A stretch of 15,660 bases of DNA from SLAN01 sp046545955. GTDB lineage: Bacteria; Spirochaetota; Spirochaetia; DSM-27196; SKKC01. Shown here one piece after another: positions 12,874 to 15,660 of this stretch. The position numbers and the translations under genes are program-made. Below the pieces are notes generated by a model that saw only the letters and a program-made list of their open reading frames with translations, did not search any database and was not told where the DNA came from. Positions within the stretch are counted from its first letter, which is position 1; every line of letters begins with the position of its first letter. The DNA lies in contig JBKGYS010000050.1 of NCBI GenBank assembly GCA_046545955.1, positions 1 to 15,660 on the forward strand, in the 5' to 3' direction.

Positions 12874-15525
12874 ATGTCCGAGCAGACTCCGATGATGCGC
12901 CAGTACGCGCGTCTAAAAGAGCGCTATCACGACGCGATCCTGTTCTTTCGCCTCGGCGATTTCTACGAAATGTTCCGTTCTGACGCGGAAGAGGGTGCGC
13001 GTCTGCTCGGCCTTACGCTCACCGCACGCCAGGGTGTCCCCATGTGCGGTGTGCCCTATCATTCGGCGAAGGGCTACATCGCCGGATTGCTCGCAGCCGG
13101 ACGCAAGGTTGCCATCTGCGAACAGACGAAGATACCGGCAAAAGGGCTCGCCGAGCGCGATGTAGTGGAGGTCATTACACCGGGTACCGTAACCGAGGAA
13201 GATTTTCTCGACCGCAGGCGCAACAACTACATTGTTGCGCTCCATCGTGAGCGCGGTGCGATTCACCTGTGTTACGCCGATGTTTCAACCGGCGAACTCG
13301 TCACCTCCTCCGTGCCCGCCGATGATCCGGTGTCACTCCGGTCCGAGCTCGCGCGGATCGACGCGAGCGAGCTTATTGTGCAGCAGACACTCGTCAACGA
13401 GGATTCTCCTGCCGGTGAAGCCCTGCGAAGCGTCTCGCGCGCTACGATAGACCGTATGCCCGACTGGCACTTCGATACGGCGTTCGGTTTCGAGTCGCTC
13501 ACGCGGCACTTCGGAACATCGAATATGAAGGGCTTCGGGTATGCCGGCGACGAACCCGAGCTGGCCGCCGCAGGTGTCGTGCTGCAATACCTCCACGATA
13601 ACGCCGGCGGAAACCTTGCGCATATTCGCTCGATCGAGCGGCGCAGCGACGATCGCTATGTCGTGCTCGACGAGTCGACGCAGGTGAATCTGGAACTCGT
13701 CGAGCCGGGGCCACGCGGGGGATATTCGCTGCGCGATACGATCGATGAAACGTGTACGCCGATGGGCTCGCGTCTTCTCGCGAGGCATCTTCTCGCTCCG
13801 TTGACCGACCCGGTCGCCGTTTCCCGCAGGCTCGACGCGGTCGGGTCGCTATACCACAGCCAGTCGGTTCTTACGAACATTCGGGGGGCCCTTTCGAGTA
13901 CCGCCGACCTCGAGCGACTTTCGGCGCGGGTGGCTATGCAGAGGGCTCACGCCAAGGACCTGAAGGCGGTCGGGCGCAGCCTTTCGCACGCGCGCGAGAT
14001 AGCCGGGCTGCTCGAATCGATGAGCGCTCAGCACGACGATTCGCCGGGAAAAACATCAACCTTAAACAATAATCCGCTGCGAGAGCTTTCGACCGTGCTG
14101 CACTCCTCGACGCTGCACGAACTTTCCAAGTCGATTGACCGGGCACTGCTCGACTCCCCGTCGACCGCCTTCAACGAGGGCGGCATGTTCCGGCCCGAAT
14201 ACGATCGTGAGCTATCGCGTCTGTACACGCTTCAGGGTGATAGCCGGAAACTGCTCGACGAGCTTCTCGAAAAGGAACGGGATGCGACGGGACTATCGTC
14301 GCTGAAGCTGAAGCATAACAGAGTGATCGGCTATTTTTTCGAGGTTCCGAAATCGCGAGCCCGGGATCTGCCGGACTATTTCCGGCGACGACAGAGTATG
14401 TCGAACGCCGAGCGGTATACGACCGACGGGCTTTTTCGTCTCGAGCAGGAGATCGTCGGCGCTTTCGAGCAGGCTATCGCGCGCGAACAGGAGCTGTTCG
14501 AAGCGTTTCGGGATTATGTTGCCGGGTTTCATACGCAAATATCGGATTGTGCCCGCGCTATGGCAGAGCTGGACGTGTATGCATCCCACGCGTATACCGC
14601 GACGCTGCGCGGATACGTGCGCCCCGAGGTGGACGACTCGGTCGTGCTGGAGATCGATGCCGGGCGGCATCCGGTCGTCGAGGCGCACCTTCCGGAGGGC
14701 GAGTTCGTTCCGAACTCGGTTGATCTGGGACGCGATCCGTTCGTGCTGCTCACCGGGCCCAATATGGCGGGCAAGAGTACGTTTCTGCGTCAATCCGCGC
14801 TTATTGTTCTGCTCGCCCAGTGCGGAGCGTTTGTGCCGGCCGAGCGCGCCCGCGTCGGCGCGGTCGACCGAATCTTCTGTCGGGTCGGCGCGAGCGATAA
14901 TCTCGCGCGCGGGGAAAGCACGTTTCTCGTGGAGATGAATGAAACGGCCAATATCCTTCGTTTTGCCGGTACTCGTAGCCTTGTGATCATGGACGAGGTC
15001 GGTCGGGGCACCGGAACGGTCGACGGAATAAGCATCGCTCAGGCTGTGACCGAGTACCTTGTGCTCGAGCTCGGTTCGCGTACTCTCTTTGCTACGCACT
15101 ACCACGAGCTCACTTCGCTCGAGCTTCCGGGAATGCGAACTATGAGAATGGCGGTCTCCGAAGAGGCCGGAGAAGTCGTCTTCCTTATGCGCGTTGAAGA
15201 CGGCCCGTCGCACAGAAGCTACGGCATTCACGTCGCGAGGCTCGCGGGGCTTCCTGCGCCGGTAATTCAACGCGCGAACGAACTGCTGCTTTTGCGAAGC
15301 GAACGCTCAAGCAGTGAACCCGCCGAGGAGGTGCCGGCGTCGGATTCCGGAGTATCGCGAGGCGCCTCGACCGACCGGTCCGGCGAAGGGACCGGGCGGC
15401 AGCCTGATCTGTTCGCTCCGGAGGAATGGCTCCCGGCGGAAGTTCAGGCGCTGAATCTTGACAGGATGACGCCGGTGGAGGCGCTTTCGCTTCTCGACCA
15501 GTGGAAACGGCTCCTTTCCGACTGA
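12874..15525 (+). CDS. mutS: DNA mismatch repair protein MutS
   Basis: MutS recognises base mismatches and small loops and starts repair with MutL. The 883-residue product has full family length. Domain I begins with TPMMRQYARLKERYHDAILF and carries the mismatch-probing Phe-x-Glu in GDFYEMF (Phe30, Glu32). The connector, lever and clamp domains follow, with GYFFEVPKS and a YTTDGLFRLEQEI clamp/lever segment. The ATPase domain has Walker A LTGPNMAGKSTFLRQ (Lys634), Walker B SLVIMDEVGRG (Asp707, Glu708), signature GRGTGTVDG (usually GRGTSTxDG) and the switch segment LFATHYHELT. A variable, Ser/Glu-rich linker leads to a short C-terminal helical part with DLFAPEEW and TPVEALSLLDQWKRLL. The first standard start in frame after the stop at 12814-12816 is ATG 12874. 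It lies 31 bp after ompH. Confidence 0.98.
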   Translation: MSEQTPMMRQYARLKERYHDAILFFRLGDFYEMFRSDAEEGARLLGLTLTARQGVPMCGVPYHSAKGYIAGLLAAGRKVAICEQTKIPAKGLAERDVVEVITPGTVTEEDFLDRRRNNYIVALHRERGAIHLCYADVSTGELVTSSVPADDPVSLRSELARIDASELIVQQTLVNEDSPAGEALRSVSRATIDRMPDWHFDTAFGFESLTRHFGTSNMKGFGYAGDEPELAAAGVVLQYLHDNAGGNLAHIRSIERRSDDRYVVLDESTQVNLELVEPGPRGGYSLRDTIDETCTPMGSRLLARHLLAPLTDPVAVSRRLDAVGSLYHSQSVLTNIRGALSSTADLERLSARVAMQRAHAKDLKAVGRSLSHAREIAGLLESMSAQHDDSPGKTSTLNNNPLRELSTVLHSSTLHELSKSIDRALLDSPSTAFNEGGMFRPEYDRELSRLYTLQGDSRKLLDELLEKERDATGLSSLKLKHNRVIGYFFEVPKSRARDLPDYFRRRQSMSNAERYTTDGLFRLEQEIVGAFEQAIAREQELFEAFRDYVAGFHTQISDCARAMAELDVYASHAYTATLRGYVRPEVDDSVVLEIDAGRHPVVEAHLPEGEFVPNSVDLGRDPFVLLTGPNMAGKSTFLRQSALIVLLAQCGAFVPAERARVGAVDRIFCRVGASDNLARGESTFLVEMNETANILRFAGTRSLVIMDEVGRGTGTVDGISIAQAVTEYLVLELGSRTLFATHYHELTSLELPGMRTMRMAVSEEAGEVVFLMRVEDGPSHRSYGIHVARLAGLPAPVIQRANELLLLRSERSSSEPAEEVPASDSGVSRGASTDRSGEGTGRQPDLFAPEEWLPAEVQALNLDRMTPVEALSLLDQWKRLLSD

Positions 15526-15556
15526 GCGGCTCTGTGCGCAATCTTCGCTTACTGTC

Positions 15557-15577
15557 CACCACCGTGGTGTGTTTTTT
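15557..15577 (+). terminator. Probable intrinsic terminator after mutS
   Basis: CACCA (15557-15561) and TGGTG (15565-15569) form a GC-containing 5-bp stem with a CCG loop, followed after TG by six T residues (15572-15577). It lies 31 bp after the mutS stop. The stem is short, but hairpin plus T-run in this place suits the end of the bamA-ompH-mutS unit. Confidence 0.55.
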
Positions 15578-15615
15578 CGGTACTACCCGGCAATCACCCC
15601 GGAGTACTCGCGCGT

Positions 15616-15660
15616 ATGCTTAAGGTGAGACCTCTCGCGGCCCCCGCGGTGTGCGCCTGC
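15616..15660 (+). CDS. Possible start of a further gene, cut by the window end
   Basis: An ATG at 15616 opens a frame that stays open for the remaining 15 codons (MLKVRPLAAPAVCAC), with GGAG at 15601-15604 eleven bases upstream. It follows the probable mutS terminator. The residues are too few to identify; a basic start then Ala/Val-rich stretch ending in Cys could be a lipoprotein signal peptide, but GC-rich DNA easily gives short open frames by chance. Confidence 0.25.
   Translation, partial: MLKVRPLAAPAVCAC

Noticed and set aside
14293..15270. Minus-strand open frame of 325 codons opposite the mutS ATPase domain
   Set aside because: It mirrors the most conserved part of MutS; no ribosome site or domain supports it.
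1..15660. Mobile elements, CRISPR arrays, tRNA or rRNA genes, toxin-antitoxin or phage genes
   Set aside because: No arrays of spaced repeats, transposase motifs, cloverleaf-like sequences or small toxin-like pairs were seen. The window is almost wholly filled with conserved core genes.

Overview
The window looks like a housekeeping segment of a spirochaete chromosome, roughly high-50s % GC by eye. This rests on gene order. A block tmk-tamB-bamA-ompH/skp-mutS is, from memory, the order known in Borrelia (BB0793 to BB0797) and largely in Treponema pallidum (TP0325 to TP0328). A yebC-ruvA-ruvB-queA cluster also occurs in Borrelia. A ruvC gene here argues against Borreliaceae, which lack it. Many products (TamB, BamA, OmpH, N-terminus of RuvB) are rich in Asp and Glu, which would suit a free-living, perhaps salt- or alkali-tolerant, Spirochaeta-like organism; that last step is inference.

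Layout. Bases 1-3480 (+ strand) hold the end of yebC, then ruvC, ruvA, ruvB and queA, packed with overlaps or a short gap: Holliday-junction processing plus a queuosine tRNA-modification enzyme. Bases 3481-3612 are a convergent gap with a 15-bp tandem duplication and no clear terminator. Bases 3613-4946 (- strand) hold tmk followed by an exported protein of unknown function, overlapping by 4 nt. Bases 4947-5109 are a divergent promoter region. Bases 5110-15525 (+ strand) hold tamB, bamA, ompH/skp and mutS. Bases 15526-15660 hold a probable terminator and perhaps the first codons of another gene.

How the genes work together. TamB (inner-membrane-anchored, periplasm-spanning), BamA (outer-membrane beta-barrel insertase) and OmpH/Skp (periplasmic chaperone) form an envelope-biogenesis set. 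MutS at the end of the run is functionally unrelated mismatch repair, kept in this position across spirochaetes. The 134-bp tamB-bamA gap holds a terminator-like hairpin, an inverted repeat and a good sigma70 promoter, so bamA-ompH-mutS can probably be transcribed apart from tamB.

I see no sign of an undescribed multi-gene system, phage, CRISPR, transposon or RNA gene. The points most worth a second look are small: a palindrome between a distant Shine-Dalgarno and the mutS start codon, a thymidylate kinase P-loop without its lysine, the unknown tmk-coupled exported protein with a repeat-encoded linker, and the structured bamA promoter region.
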